Source of the DNA: Treponema sp.
GTDB lineage: Bacteria > Spirochaetota > Spirochaetia > Treponematales > Breznakiellaceae
Length of the DNA stretch: 8,348 nucleotides
Reading direction: 5' to 3'
Assembly: GCA_031278755.1 (NCBI GenBank)
Contig: JAITJV010000156.1
Span: 1-8,348, forward strand
Part shown: in pieces, positions 1-5,964 of the stretch
How the letters are laid out: the number at the start of each line of letters is the position of its first letter
How positions within the stretch are numbered: the stretch's first letter is position 1
The notes under the pieces: model-generated
Told to the model about the DNA's origin: nothing
Database searches by the model: none
Seen by the model: only the letters and a program-made list of their open reading frames with translations
Position numbers and translations under genes: made by a program

Positions 1-1403
1 TCCTTTTTTTCGCTTTCCCACCTGGCGGTCATGGCGTCGCGGCCGGAAGAAAGTTCGGCGATTTCTTTTTCCAGCTTCCCCAGCCTGTCCTTTGACGCCT
101 TGTCTTCTTCACGGGAAAGCGCCTGTTTTTCTATTGAAAGCTGCAGCAGCTTCCGTTCAAGTTTGTCCAGTTCCGTGGGGCGGCTGTCCAGTTCCATCTT
201 GAGCCGGCTTGCCGCCTCGTCCACAAGGTCTATCGCCTTGTCGGGAAGAAAACGGCTGGTGATGTACCTGTCGGAGAGCGCGGCGGCGGCGACGAGCGCT
301 TCATCCTTTATACGGACGCCGTGGTGCACCTCATAGCGTTCCTTGAGGCCCCTGAGTATCGCGATGGTATCTTCAACCGAAGGCTCGGCGGTGTATACCT
401 GCTGAAAACGCCGTTCCAGGGCCGCGTCTTTTTCGATGTGCTTGCGGTACTCGTCCAGCGTGGTGGCCCCTATGCAGCGGAGTTCTCCCCTGGCAAGAGC
501 GGGCTTTAACAGATTGGACGCATCGGTGGCCCCCTCGGCGGCGCCGGCGCCCACAAGGGTATGAAGTTCGTCTATGAACAGAATAATCTTTCCGTCCGAA
601 GCCTGTATCTCGTGGATCACCGCCTTGAGCCTGTCCTCGAATTCGCCGCGGAATTTCGCCCCCGCTACAAGGGCGCCGAGATCGAGGGCGAGGAGCTTCT
701 TCCCCTTGAGGCCTTCGGGCACATCCCCCGCGACTATGCGCCGGGCAAGCCCTTCGGCAATGGCCGTCTTCCCGACGCCCGGTTCGCCTATGAGGACGGG
801 GTTGTTCTTGGTGCGCCGTGAAAGCACCTGCATCACGCGCCTGATTTCTTCATCCCTGCCTATCACCGGATCGAGTTTTTCCTGCCTGGCAAGGGCGGTA
901 AGATCGCGGCAGTACCGGTCAAGAACACGGTACTTTTCTTCGGGGTTCTGATCGGTTACCCGCGTATTTCCCCTGACCTGCTTGAGGGCGCCGAGCACGG
1001 CGTTTTTGGTAACCCCCGCTTTTTTAAGGATGTCGGACGCCTTTCCTTCCCCGGCTGCAAGGGCGATGAGGATATGCTCGGCGGAAACGTATTCATCCTT
1101 GAGCGAAGCCGCCTCGGCTTCGGCTTGGGCCAGCATCCTGGACGCCGCCTGAGAAAAGTAAAGCTGGGCCGCTTCTCCGTAGATCTTGGGCGCGGCGGCG
1201 GTCAGCGCCTCCGTTTCTTTGGTGATCTTTGCCGTATCGGCCCCGATGCGTTCTATGATGGGAAGCACGACGCCGTCCTCCTGCCGTAAAAGGGCAAGGA
1301 GTATATGTTCCGCTTCTACCTGTGAATGATCGTCCCTCTGGGCGATGGCGGAAGCTTCGTTAAGCGCTTCCTGGGCTTTGATGGTCAATTTTTCAAAATC
1401 CAT
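1..1403 (-). CDS. clpB: ATP-dependent chaperone ClpB, N-terminal 467 codons (runs off left edge)
   Basis: AAA+ disaggregase that, with the DnaK system, threads aggregated cytoplasmic proteins through a hexameric pore. The reading frame is open from the ATG at 1403-1401 to the window edge. Visible in order are the paired-repeat N domain (about residues 1-145), the first AAA+ domain with Walker A GEPGVGKT at 206-213, pore loop [10 protein letters not shown] (Phe251 where E. coli has Tyr251), Walker B FIDE ending at Glu279, and the arginine pair Arg331/Arg332. Charged coiled-coil sequence of the middle domain runs from about 400 to 467. These positions coincide with E. coli ClpB numbering, so there are no indels this far. 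The second AAA+ domain is outside the window. A Shine-Dalgarno AAGGA (complement of 1410-1414) lies 6 nt before the ATG and fixes the start. I found no CIRCE operator and no convincing sigma32-type promoter. ClpC/ClpA are excluded by the middle domain and overall match. Confidence 0.97.
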   Translation of the reverse strand, partial: MDFEKLTIKAQEALNEASAIAQRDDHSQVEAEHILLALLRQEDGVVLPIIERIGADTAKITKETEALTAAAPKIYGEAAQLYFSQAASRMLAQAEAEAASLKDEYVSAEHILIALAAGEGKASDILKKAGVTKNAVLGALKQVRGNTRVTDQNPEEKYRVLDRYCRDLTALARQEKLDPVIGRDEEIRRVMQVLSRRTKNNPVLIGEPGVGKTAIAEGLARRIVAGDVPEGLKGKKLLALDLGALVAGAKFRGEFEDRLKAVIHEIQASDGKIILFIDELHTLVGAGAAEGATDASNLLKPALARGELRCIGATTLDEYRKHIEKDAALERRFQQVYTAEPSVEDTIAILRGLKERYEVHHGVRIKDEALVAAAALSDRYITSRFLPDKAIDLVDEAASRLKMELDSRPTELDKLERKLLQLSIEKQALSREEDKASKDRLGKLEKEIAELSSGRDAMTARWESEKK

Positions 1404-1425
1404 GTTTTTTCCTTTTTGAATGACG

Positions 1426-1438
1426 GGGGAGCCTGTTT
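1426..1438 (-). repeat. 13-bp dispersed repeat, left copy
   Basis: GGGGAGCCTGTTT on the plus strand is the exact reverse complement of AAACAGGCTCCCC at 2652-2664. The two copies form a perfect 13-bp inverted repeat on either side of the HAD phosphatase gene. Shorter versions of the core AGCCTGTT/AACAGGCT occur at 1447-1454 and 1476-1483. Confidence 0.6.
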
Positions 1439-1446
1439 ATTTATTG

Positions 1447-1483
1447 AGCCTGTTCCAAAATCAGGTTGGTTTTAAAACAGGCT
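1447..1483 (-). promoter_or_regulatory. Hairpin in the clpB 5' leader
   Basis: AGCCTGTT (1447-1454) pairs perfectly with AACAGGCT (1476-1483). After a 2x2 mismatch (CC against AA), AAAA (1457-1460) pairs with TTTT (1470-1473), then a T-G and a C-G pair close a 5-nt loop. It lies about 45 nt upstream of the clpB start, so it would be in the mRNA leader if the promoter is further right. A role in mRNA stability or temperature-dependent translation is only a guess. The arms belong to the dispersed repeat listed separately. Confidence 0.5.
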
Positions 1484-1561
1484 TTAGGAGAAAATTGCCG
1501 CTTCTTTATAAGTCAAGCGCTTACGGATCAGGTAATTTTCTCCAGATATAATTTAAAGATA

Positions 1562-1602
1562 CAAAAGAAAAACCCGTTCGGCAAGCAGTTTGCCTGACGG
1601 TT
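1562..1602 (-). terminator. Terminator-like hairpin plus T tract, minus strand, upstream of clpB
   Basis: Read on the minus strand, CCGT (complement of 1597-1600), a 2-nt mismatch, GGCAA, a 5-nt loop, TTGCC, a 2-nt mismatch and ACGG form a long stem (plus-strand arms 1574-1584 and 1590-1600). It is followed directly by a GTTTTTCTTTTGT tract (complement of about 1562-1573). This is the form of a Rho-independent terminator directed towards clpB. No minus-strand gene precedes it, so it may end an antisense or small RNA, or be an attenuator in a long clpB leader. On the plus strand the hairpin has no T tract. Confidence 0.5.
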
Positions 1603-1603
1603 A

Positions 1604-1633
1604 AGGCTGTTTAAAAACGTTTCGGAACAGCTT
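1604..1633. repeat. Hairpin built from a degenerate copy of the dispersed repeat
   Basis: AGGCTGTT (1604-1611) pairs with AACAGCTT (1626-1633), with one G-T wobble and a 14-nt loop that contains the palindrome AAACGTTT. The right arm and what follows (TTCGGAACAGCTTCCCC, 1621-1637) resemble TTCGGAAACAGGCTCCCC at 2647-2664. No function can be assigned. Confidence 0.4.
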
Positions 1634-1690
1634 CCCCGGATTCGGGACCGGGCCGGCCTTTTTTCCGGGAGCTTGTTATCGCCCTGCCGG

Positions 1691-1706
1691 TATAATAAAA
1701 TACAAT
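1691..1706 (+). promoter_or_regulatory. Candidate -10 elements of the HAD phosphatase gene
   Basis: A perfect TATAAT at 1691-1696 and a TACAAT at 1701-1706 lie 17 and 7 nt before the ATG at 1714. Neither has a recognisable -35 at 16-18 bp. TTGTTA at 1673-1678 is only 12 bp from the first and 22 bp from the second. If either is used, the mRNA leader is about 11 nt or absent, which fits the lack of a Shine-Dalgarno sequence. Confidence 0.4.
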
Positions 1707-1713
1707 AATATAT

Positions 1714-2502
1714 ATGAAAGATCTAAACGCCATACGGGCCAAAAAAGCGTTCATCATCGACATGGACGGGGTGATCTACCACGGCAACAGGCTCCTTAAC
1801 GGGGCGGTAGAATTTGTCGACTGGCTCTCGGCCAATGACAGGAACTTCCTCTTTTTGACCAACTCAAGCGAACGTTCCCCCATAGAACTGGCCCAGAAAC
1901 TTTCACGGCTGGGAATCATGGTTGATCCCGAACATTTCTACACCAGCGCGCTTGCCACCGCCAGTTTCCTTGCGACACAGCATCCCGGGGGTTCCGTCTA
2001 TGTGATAGGCGAACCGGGGCTGATTCAGGCGCTGTACGACGCCGGCTTCACCATGAACAACGTCAACCCCGATTTTGTGGTGGTAGGCGAAGGAAGGGGC
2101 TACAGCCTTGAAGCCCTGGAACGCGCCGTGCACCTTGTGCTGGGGGGCGCACGGCTCATAGGAACCAACCCCGATCTGTCCGGCCCTGTCGAGGGGGGAA
2201 TAGTCCCCGCCTGCGGAGCGCTTGTGGCGCCCATTGAACTGGCCGCCAAGACGAAGGCTTATTTCATAGGGAAACCCAACCCCCTGATGATGCGCCACGG
2301 ACTCAGGCGCCTTAACGCCAGGCGGGAAGAAACGGTGATCGTAGGGGACAGGATGGACACCGACATAGTCGCGGGCGTTGAATCGGAAATAGAAACCGTG
2401 CTGGTCCTTTCCGGCGTTACAAAAGAAGAAGATCTCCCCGCATACCCCTACAGGCCCAAACATATCCTCGCGGGAATTTTCGAAAGTCCCGGCGCCGGTT
2501 AA
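1714..2502 (+). CDS. HAD-IIA family sugar/aryl phosphatase (NagD-like)
   Basis: Cytoplasmic Mg-dependent phosphatase of the haloacid dehalogenase superfamily, subfamily IIA (NagD, phosphoglycolate/4-nitrophenyl phosphatases). Motif I is DMDGVIYHG, with nucleophile Asp16 and acid/base Asp18. Motif II is FLTNSS, with Thr49-Asn50. Motif III Lys187 lies in IGKPNP. Motif IV GDRMDTD places Asp212 and Asp216 for metal binding. The C2-type cap domain lies between motifs II and III, about residues 80-180, and contains the typical ATNPD-like GTNPD and PACGAL segments. At 262 residues the protein is a normal family length and looks intact. The ATG is the only start that fits the family N-terminus, yet no Shine-Dalgarno sequence precedes it. 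The physiological substrate cannot be told from sequence. It stands alone, flanked by structured spacers, with no operon partner. Confidence 0.93.
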   Translation: MKDLNAIRAKKAFIIDMDGVIYHGNRLLNGAVEFVDWLSANDRNFLFLTNSSERSPIELAQKLSRLGIMVDPEHFYTSALATASFLATQHPGGSVYVIGEPGLIQALYDAGFTMNNVNPDFVVVGEGRGYSLEALERAVHLVLGGARLIGTNPDLSGPVEGGIVPACGALVAPIELAAKTKAYFIGKPNPLMMRHGLRRLNARREETVIVGDRMDTDIVAGVESEIETVLVLSGVTKEEDLPAYPYRPKHILAGIFESPGAG

Positions 2503-2546
2503 GGGAAGCCCCGGCGGGGCTGAAGCGCGGCGCGCCGTCCGGGCTG

Positions 2547-2579
2547 AAGCCTTTCGCGTTTTTGCCGCACGCGGCTTTT
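2547..2579 (+). terminator. Weak candidate terminator of the HAD phosphatase gene
   Basis: AAGCC (2547-2551) pairs with GGCTT (2573-2577), and GCGT (2556-2559) with ACGC (2569-2572) across a 4-nt bulge. The stem merges into a short run of four T (2576-2579). An alternative smaller hairpin, GCCGC-AC-GCGGC at 2564-2575, ends at the same T run. The T tract is short, so efficiency is doubtful. The perfect hairpin at 2507-2521 just after the stop codon has no T tract at all. Confidence 0.35.
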
Positions 2580-2651
2580 GCCGGGTAAACGCCCCGCGGT
2601 CGCTTTGGGCGGCCGGGCGGAAGGCGCGGTGACGCCGGATCGCCGGTTCGG

Positions 2652-2664
2652 AAACAGGCTCCCC
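2652..2664 (+). repeat. 13-bp dispersed repeat, right copy
   Basis: AAACAGGCTCCCC is the exact inverted partner of 1426-1438. With its flank it reads TTCGGAAACAGGCTCCCC (2647-2664), close to TTCGGAACAGCTTCCCC at 1621-1637. All copies lie outside genes. Confidence 0.6.
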
Positions 2665-2721
2665 TTCCCGGGTTATTGAACAAGTCCATTCTTAGTATTC
2701 CGATGTTTTTTATATTATATC

Positions 2722-2750
2722 TTGCTATTTTTTCGTTTCCGCTGTATACT
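2722..2750 (+). promoter_or_regulatory. Sigma70-type promoter of the ECF transporter operon
   Basis: TTGCTA (2722-2727) and TATACT (2745-2750) are separated by exactly 17 bp, in an AT-rich stretch. They match the consensus hexamers at four and five of six positions. Transcription would begin near 2757 and give a leader of roughly 63 nt before the S-component ATG. This is the best-looking promoter in the window. Confidence 0.6.
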
Positions 2751-2763
2751 TCCTTCAAAATGA

Positions 2764-2795
2764 ATCCTGCGGTAAAATTGCGGGATAGTTTATCC
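2764..2795 (+). promoter_or_regulatory. Leader of the ECF operon with two mutually exclusive hairpins
   Basis: ATCCTGC (2764-2770) can pair with GCGGGAT (2780-2786), with one G-U pair. Alternatively GGATA (2783-2787) pairs with TATCC (2791-2795) around a 3-nt loop. The shared GGAT means only one can form at a time. Neither covers the Shine-Dalgarno stretch at 2809-2815. The leader does not match TPP, FMN, cobalamin or preQ1 consensus motifs that I know. Confidence 0.3.
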
Positions 2796-2819
2796 ATGTT
2801 TCTCTGTAAGGGGGTTTTT

Positions 2820-3371
2820 ATGGCAAAACGGATTCTTTCAATCAGAACGGTAGTGGCTATTGGAATCGGCGCGGCGCTGGTATTCGTACTCATGCGCTTT
2901 GTCCCTGTTCCAACAGGAATTCCCGACACCAATCTCAATCTGGGCATTGCGGTGCTGTCGGTCTTTGCGGCGATCTTCGGGCCGGCGGCGGGCTTCCTTA
3001 TCGGCATCATCGCCCATACGCTTGTGGATCTTACCTGGGGTTCAATATGGTGGACCTGGGTCGTTGCGGACGGGATCTTCGGGCTTTTGGCCGGTTTACT
3101 CTGGAAGGTGTACAAAATTGAAGAAGGCGCGTTCACCGTAAAGGGCGTGATAATCTTCAATGCGGCGCAGATAATCGCCAACCTCATAGCCTGGGTGGTT
3201 ATTGCCCCGGTGCTGGATATCCTCATATACAGCGAACCGGCCGACAAGGTGTTCCTGCAGGGGCTGGTCGCGGGCGGCCTTAACGCCGCTGTCGTGCTTG
3301 TATTGGGAACCATACTTGCGGCGGGGTATTCGCGCCTGCGGGTCAAATCAGGAAGCCTGAAACAGGAGTGA
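2820..3371 (+). CDS. ECF transporter substrate-binding S component, UPF0397 family
   Basis: Integral membrane substrate-capture subunit of an energy-coupling factor importer for a vitamin or similar micronutrient. The 183-residue product is almost entirely hydrophobic, with about six membrane segments (roughly residues 8-28, 38-60, 62-76, 78-95, 108-130 and 148-171). UPF0397 hallmarks are visible: VVAIGIGAAL near the N-terminus, IFGPAAGFLIGIIAH, WGSIWWTWV, and a C-terminal SGSLKQE tail. The ATG at 2820 is chosen because an AAGGGGG Shine-Dalgarno lies 5 nt before it and the family starts there. A TTG at 2676 in the same frame would extend it by 48 residues but would place the start upstream of the promoter. 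The stop codon overlaps the start of the ATPase gene by 4 bp. The substrate is unknown; proposals for relatives differ, and no riboswitch settles it here. Confidence 0.9.
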   Translation: MAKRILSIRTVVAIGIGAALVFVLMRFVPVPTGIPDTNLNLGIAVLSVFAAIFGPAAGFLIGIIAHTLVDLTWGSIWWTWVVADGIFGLLAGLLWKVYKIEEGAFTVKGVIIFNAAQIIANLIAWVVIAPVLDILIYSEPADKVFLQGLVAGGLNAAVVLVLGTILAAGYSRLRVKSGSLKQE

Positions 3372-5098
3372 ACCGGCCTGCCGCTATACGCTTTGATAAT
3401 TTTACGTTCAGGTACAGGACTCAAGCTGAACCCAGTTTATACAGTATCAACCTTACAATCAATTCCGGAGAGAAGGTCCTCATTGCGGGACCTTCCGGAT
3501 CCGGAAAGTCTACGCTCATTCACTGCATAAACGGGCTTATTCCCCACGCCTTTACCGGCGCCGCGGAAGGCTCCCTTTTTATATTTGGGGAAGACGCGGC
3601 AAAGATGAACATTCCGGCCATTTCAAAAAAAGCCGGTACGGTGCTGCAGGATACGGACGGGCAGTTTGTCGCGCTTACCGCCGCCGAAGATATTGCCTTT
3701 GCCGCGGAAAACGACTGCGTCCCTGTGGACGAAATACGCCGCCGTGTTATCGAAGCGGCGGGTCTTGTACAGATGGAAGAACACCTGGACAAGGCGCCCC
3801 AGGATCTTTCAGGCGGCCAGAAACAGCGTATCTCTATTGCGGGGATACTCATGGAAAACACCGATATACTTCTTTTTGATGAACCGCTTGCAAATCTTGA
3901 TCCCGCCGCGGGAAAGGAAGCCGTGGAACTTATCGACGATCTCCACCGCGGCACGGGAAAAACGGTGATCATTGTTGAACACCGCCTGGAAGACGCGCTC
4001 CACCGGCCCGTCGACCGTATCATCGTTATAGACAAGGGCCGTATAACCGCCGACATGAACCCTTCGGAACTCCTTGCGTCGGAGGTGCTGCGGAACACGG
4101 GCCTGAGGGAGCCTCTGTACATAAGCGGCCTCCGTTATGCGGGCATTACGGTGCGGGCGGAAAACAGGCCCGAAGATCTTGCCCGCCTTTCCTTTGATCC
4201 CGCGCCGATGCGGGAATGGAAAGGGCCGCCGCCCGCCGCGGAAGAAAAAAAGCCCGCGCCGGCCGTTCTTGAAATAAGGAACCTGTCATTCAGCTACGGG
4301 GACGGCGCGGAAAAGCCCGCGCTCATTGACGTCAGCCTTGAAATACGCAAAGGCGAATGTTTCTGCATCGCGGGAAAAAACGGCGCGGGCAAATCGACGC
4401 TCGCAAAAATTATCTGCGGCTTTGTCAAACCTTCGCCGGGAACCGTTTTTTACGACGGCAAAGACATCGCCCCCCTTTCAATACGGGAACGGGCTTCCCG
4501 CATAGGGTACGTGATGCAGAATCCAAATCAGATGATATCCTTCCCCATGATCTACGACGAAGCGGCCCTGTCCCTGCGCACGGCGGGCCTTGCGGAAAAC
4601 GAGGTGCGCGAAAAAGTGTATGGGGCCCTTTCCGTCTGCGGCCTTTATCCGTTCAGAAACTGGCCGGTAAGCGCCCTGAGCTACGGCCAGAAGAAGCGCC
4701 TCACCATCGCGTCGGTGCTGGTGATGAACGTGGAAGTGCTTATCCTTGATGAACCTACCGCGGGACAGGATTTCCGCCGCTATTCGGAGATCATGGAATT
4801 TCTTTCGGACCTGGGAAAACAGAAGGATATTACCCTCATTCTTATCACCCATGACATGCACCTTATGCTTGAATATTCGGACAGGACGGCCGCCTTTTCG
4901 GAGGGACGGCTCATCGCGCTGGACAGCCCGGCGGCCGTCCTTACCGACGACGGGATCATAGAAAAGGCCTGCCTCAAGCGGACGAGCCTCTACGATCTTG
5001 CGGTCATGTCAGGCATTGACGATCCCAGGCTGTATGTGGAGCGTTTCATAGCCTGGGAACGGAACATGCGGGAAACCGCGCGCGGGGCCGCCGTATGA
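3368..5098 (+). CDS. ecfA: ECF transporter ATPase, two fused ABC domains (EcfA-EcfA')
   Basis: Cytoplasmic motor of the ECF importer, with both nucleotide-binding domains in one 576-residue chain. Domain 1 has Walker A GPSGSGKST (41-49), Q-loop Gln94, signature LSGGQ (147-151), Walker B LLFDE (Asp171-Glu172) and switch His205. A proline/alanine/lysine-rich linker spans about 282-299. Domain 2 has Walker A GKNGAGKST (336-344), Gln384, a variant signature LSYGQ (437-441), Walker B LILDE (Asp461-Glu462) and His495. The GTG start at 3368 sits inside GTGA, overlapping the S-component stop. The AGGA just before it is too close for normal use, so translation is probably coupled to the upstream gene. 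The 3' end overlaps ecfT by ATGA. Adjacent S and T genes make this a dedicated rather than shared ECF module. Both ATP sites look competent. Confidence 0.94.
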   Translation: MNRPAAIRFDNFTFRYRTQAEPSLYSINLTINSGEKVLIAGPSGSGKSTLIHCINGLIPHAFTGAAEGSLFIFGEDAAKMNIPAISKKAGTVLQDTDGQFVALTAAEDIAFAAENDCVPVDEIRRRVIEAAGLVQMEEHLDKAPQDLSGGQKQRISIAGILMENTDILLFDEPLANLDPAAGKEAVELIDDLHRGTGKTVIIVEHRLEDALHRPVDRIIVIDKGRITADMNPSELLASEVLRNTGLREPLYISGLRYAGITVRAENRPEDLARLSFDPAPMREWKGPPPAAEEKKPAPAVLEIRNLSFSYGDGAEKPALIDVSLEIRKGECFCIAGKNGAGKSTLAKIICGFVKPSPGTVFYDGKDIAPLSIRERASRIGYVMQNPNQMISFPMIYDEAALSLRTAGLAENEVREKVYGALSVCGLYPFRNWPVSALSYGQKKRLTIASVLVMNVEVLILDEPTAGQDFRRYSEIMEFLSDLGKQKDITLILITHDMHLMLEYSDRTAAFSEGRLIALDSPAAVLTDDGIIEKACLKRTSLYDLAVMSGIDDPRLYVERFIAWERNMRETARGAAV

Positions 5099-5964
5099 GC
5101 CGCTTTATGCTTTCCTATGTTAAGTCAAACTCGCCTGTCCACCGGCTTTCCGGCGCGACAAAAATTATCACCTTTTTGCTCTGGTCCATTCTTGCAATGA
5201 CGGGCTACGACACGAGGGTCATGCTTGTCATGGGGGCAATGGCGCTGTTTTTCTTCGTTATTTCGGGAGTGCGTTTCCGCGACGTGTCCGTTATTTTCAA
5301 ACTGCTCCTTCTTTTTATGGTTCTTAACTTTATCGCCATTTACCTTTTTGCCCCGGAACAGGGCGTGCTGATTTACGGAACCCGCCATCTTATAGCAAAG
5401 GGCGTCGGCCGTTATACGATTACCGCCGAGCAGCTTTTTTATGAATTTAATTTGTTCCTCAAATACCTCACGCTGGTTCCCGCGGGGATACTTCTTATCG
5501 TTACCATACAGCCGAGCGAATTTGCCGCGTCGCTTAACCGCATAGGGGTTCCCTACACCGCAGCCTACGCGGTAAGCCTCTGCCTCAGGTACATTCCCGA
5601 CATACAGAGGGATTACGAAAACATCTCGCAGGCGCAGCAGGCGCGGGGCATAGAGCTTTCCAAAAAAACGTCGCTCCTTAAGCGGATAAAGGGATCGGCC
5701 CGCATACTGCTTCCCCTTATTTTTTCAAGCCTTGAACGCATAGACGTCATAAGCCGCGCCATGGAACTGCGGGGCTTCGGGAAAAACAAAAAACGCACAT
5801 GGTACTCGTTTCGGCCTTTCACCAAAAAAGACGCCGTGGTGCTGGCGGCCGCCGTGCTTCTTTTCATTCTGGGGATGTGGATTACCTTCGCCGACGGCAG
5901 CCGTTTTTACAATCCCTGGATTCCCAAACAGGTTCCTACGGCCCTGGCCGTATCCAGCATATAA
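5095..5964 (+). CDS. ecfT: ECF transporter transmembrane coupling protein EcfT
   Basis: Membrane scaffold linking the S component to the double ATPase (CbiQ/EcfT family). The 289-residue product has hydrophobic membrane segments at about 22-37, 42-58, 67-86, 122-138, and 238-254. A long amphipathic cytoplasmic stretch holds the two coupling motifs: Ala-Arg-Gly at 183-185 (QQARGIE) and Leu-Arg-Gly at 225-227 (ELRGFG). These dock into the ATPase grooves. The ATG overlaps the ATPase stop as ATGA and has no clear Shine-Dalgarno, consistent with translational coupling. The last 19 codons and stop overlap the 3' end of the convergent phosphofructokinase gene by 58 bp. No U-tract terminator follows. 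Family membership is firm; transported substrate unknown. Confidence 0.93.
   Translation: MSRFMLSYVKSNSPVHRLSGATKIITFLLWSILAMTGYDTRVMLVMGAMALFFFVISGVRFRDVSVIFKLLLLFMVLNFIAIYLFAPEQGVLIYGTRHLIAKGVGRYTITAEQLFYEFNLFLKYLTLVPAGILLIVTIQPSEFAASLNRIGVPYTAAYAVSLCLRYIPDIQRDYENISQAQQARGIELSKKTSLLKRIKGSARILLPLIFSSLERIDVISRAMELRGFGKNKKRTWYSFRPFTKKDAVVLAAAVLLFILGMWITFADGSRFYNPWIPKQVPTALAVSSI

Larger units (their letters stand above)
1404..1713. other. Intergenic region between divergent clpB and HAD phosphatase, hairpin-rich
   Basis: No coding region is credible here. It holds the 5' leader of clpB (minus) and the start region of the HAD gene (plus). By eye I see hairpins at 1447-1483, 1574-1600 and 1604-1633, a weaker one at 1635-1652 (CCCGG/CCGGG), a GGCCGGCC palindrome at 1651-1658 followed by six T, and an AT-rich block at 1691-1713. 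The clpB promoter could not be placed. TTGACT on the minus strand (complement of 1511-1516) is a plausible -35 but has no good -10 at 16-18 bp. Confidence 0.7.
2503..2819. other. Intergenic spacer: GC-rich hairpin half, then AT-rich ECF promoter/leader half
   Basis: About 2503-2665 is very GC-rich, with a perfect AGCCCC-GGC-GGGGCT hairpin at 2507-2521, a 10-bp direct repeat GGGCTGAAGC (2517-2526 and 2541-2550), a terminator-like structure at 2547-2579 and a copy of the dispersed repeat at 2647-2664. The sequence turns AT-rich from about 2670 and carries the ECF operon promoter and leader. I see no protein-coding gene, tRNA or recognisable riboswitch class. Confidence 0.65.

Noticed and set aside
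31..951. Several plus-strand open frames in the first kilobase
   Set aside because: They are the reverse complement of clpB, whose continuous frame and motif positions match E. coli ClpB exactly.
1404..1560. CIRCE/HrcA operator or sigma32 promoter for clpB
   Set aside because: No TTAGCACTC-N9-GAGTGCTAA-like palindrome, and no -35/-10 pair of the heat-shock type at suitable spacing.
1636..1664. Plus-strand terminator formed by the GC-rich block and six T (1659-1664)
   Set aside because: The best hairpin, CCCGG/CCGGG at 1635-1652, ends 6 nt before the T run, and GGCCGGCC cannot form a loop, so a working terminator is not convincing. No plus-strand gene precedes it in the window.
1903..2463. 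Minus-strand open frame opposite the HAD gene
   Set aside because: No family resemblance, and every HAD catalytic motif is intact on the plus strand.
2503..2760. A vitamin riboswitch (TPP, FMN, cobalamin or preQ1) ahead of the ECF operon
   Set aside because: None of the conserved sequence blocks I know for these classes is visible, and the predicted leader is only about 63 nt long.
2676..2819. A 48-residue hydrophobic N-terminal extension of the S component starting at a TTG
   Set aside because: It would begin upstream of the likely promoter at 2722-2750, has no Shine-Dalgarno, and UPF0397 proteins start at the position of the ATG at 2820, which has a good ribosome binding site.
2417..3424. 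Long minus-strand open frame (335 codons) opposite the S-component gene
   Set aside because: Its product has no recognisable domain and an odd Thr/Pro/Arg/Lys-rich composition. The plus strand carries a clear membrane-protein family here, so this is an antisense shadow.
3520..4122. Minus-strand open frame opposite the first ABC domain
   Set aside because: Serine/arginine-rich shadow of a well-conserved ATPase coding region.
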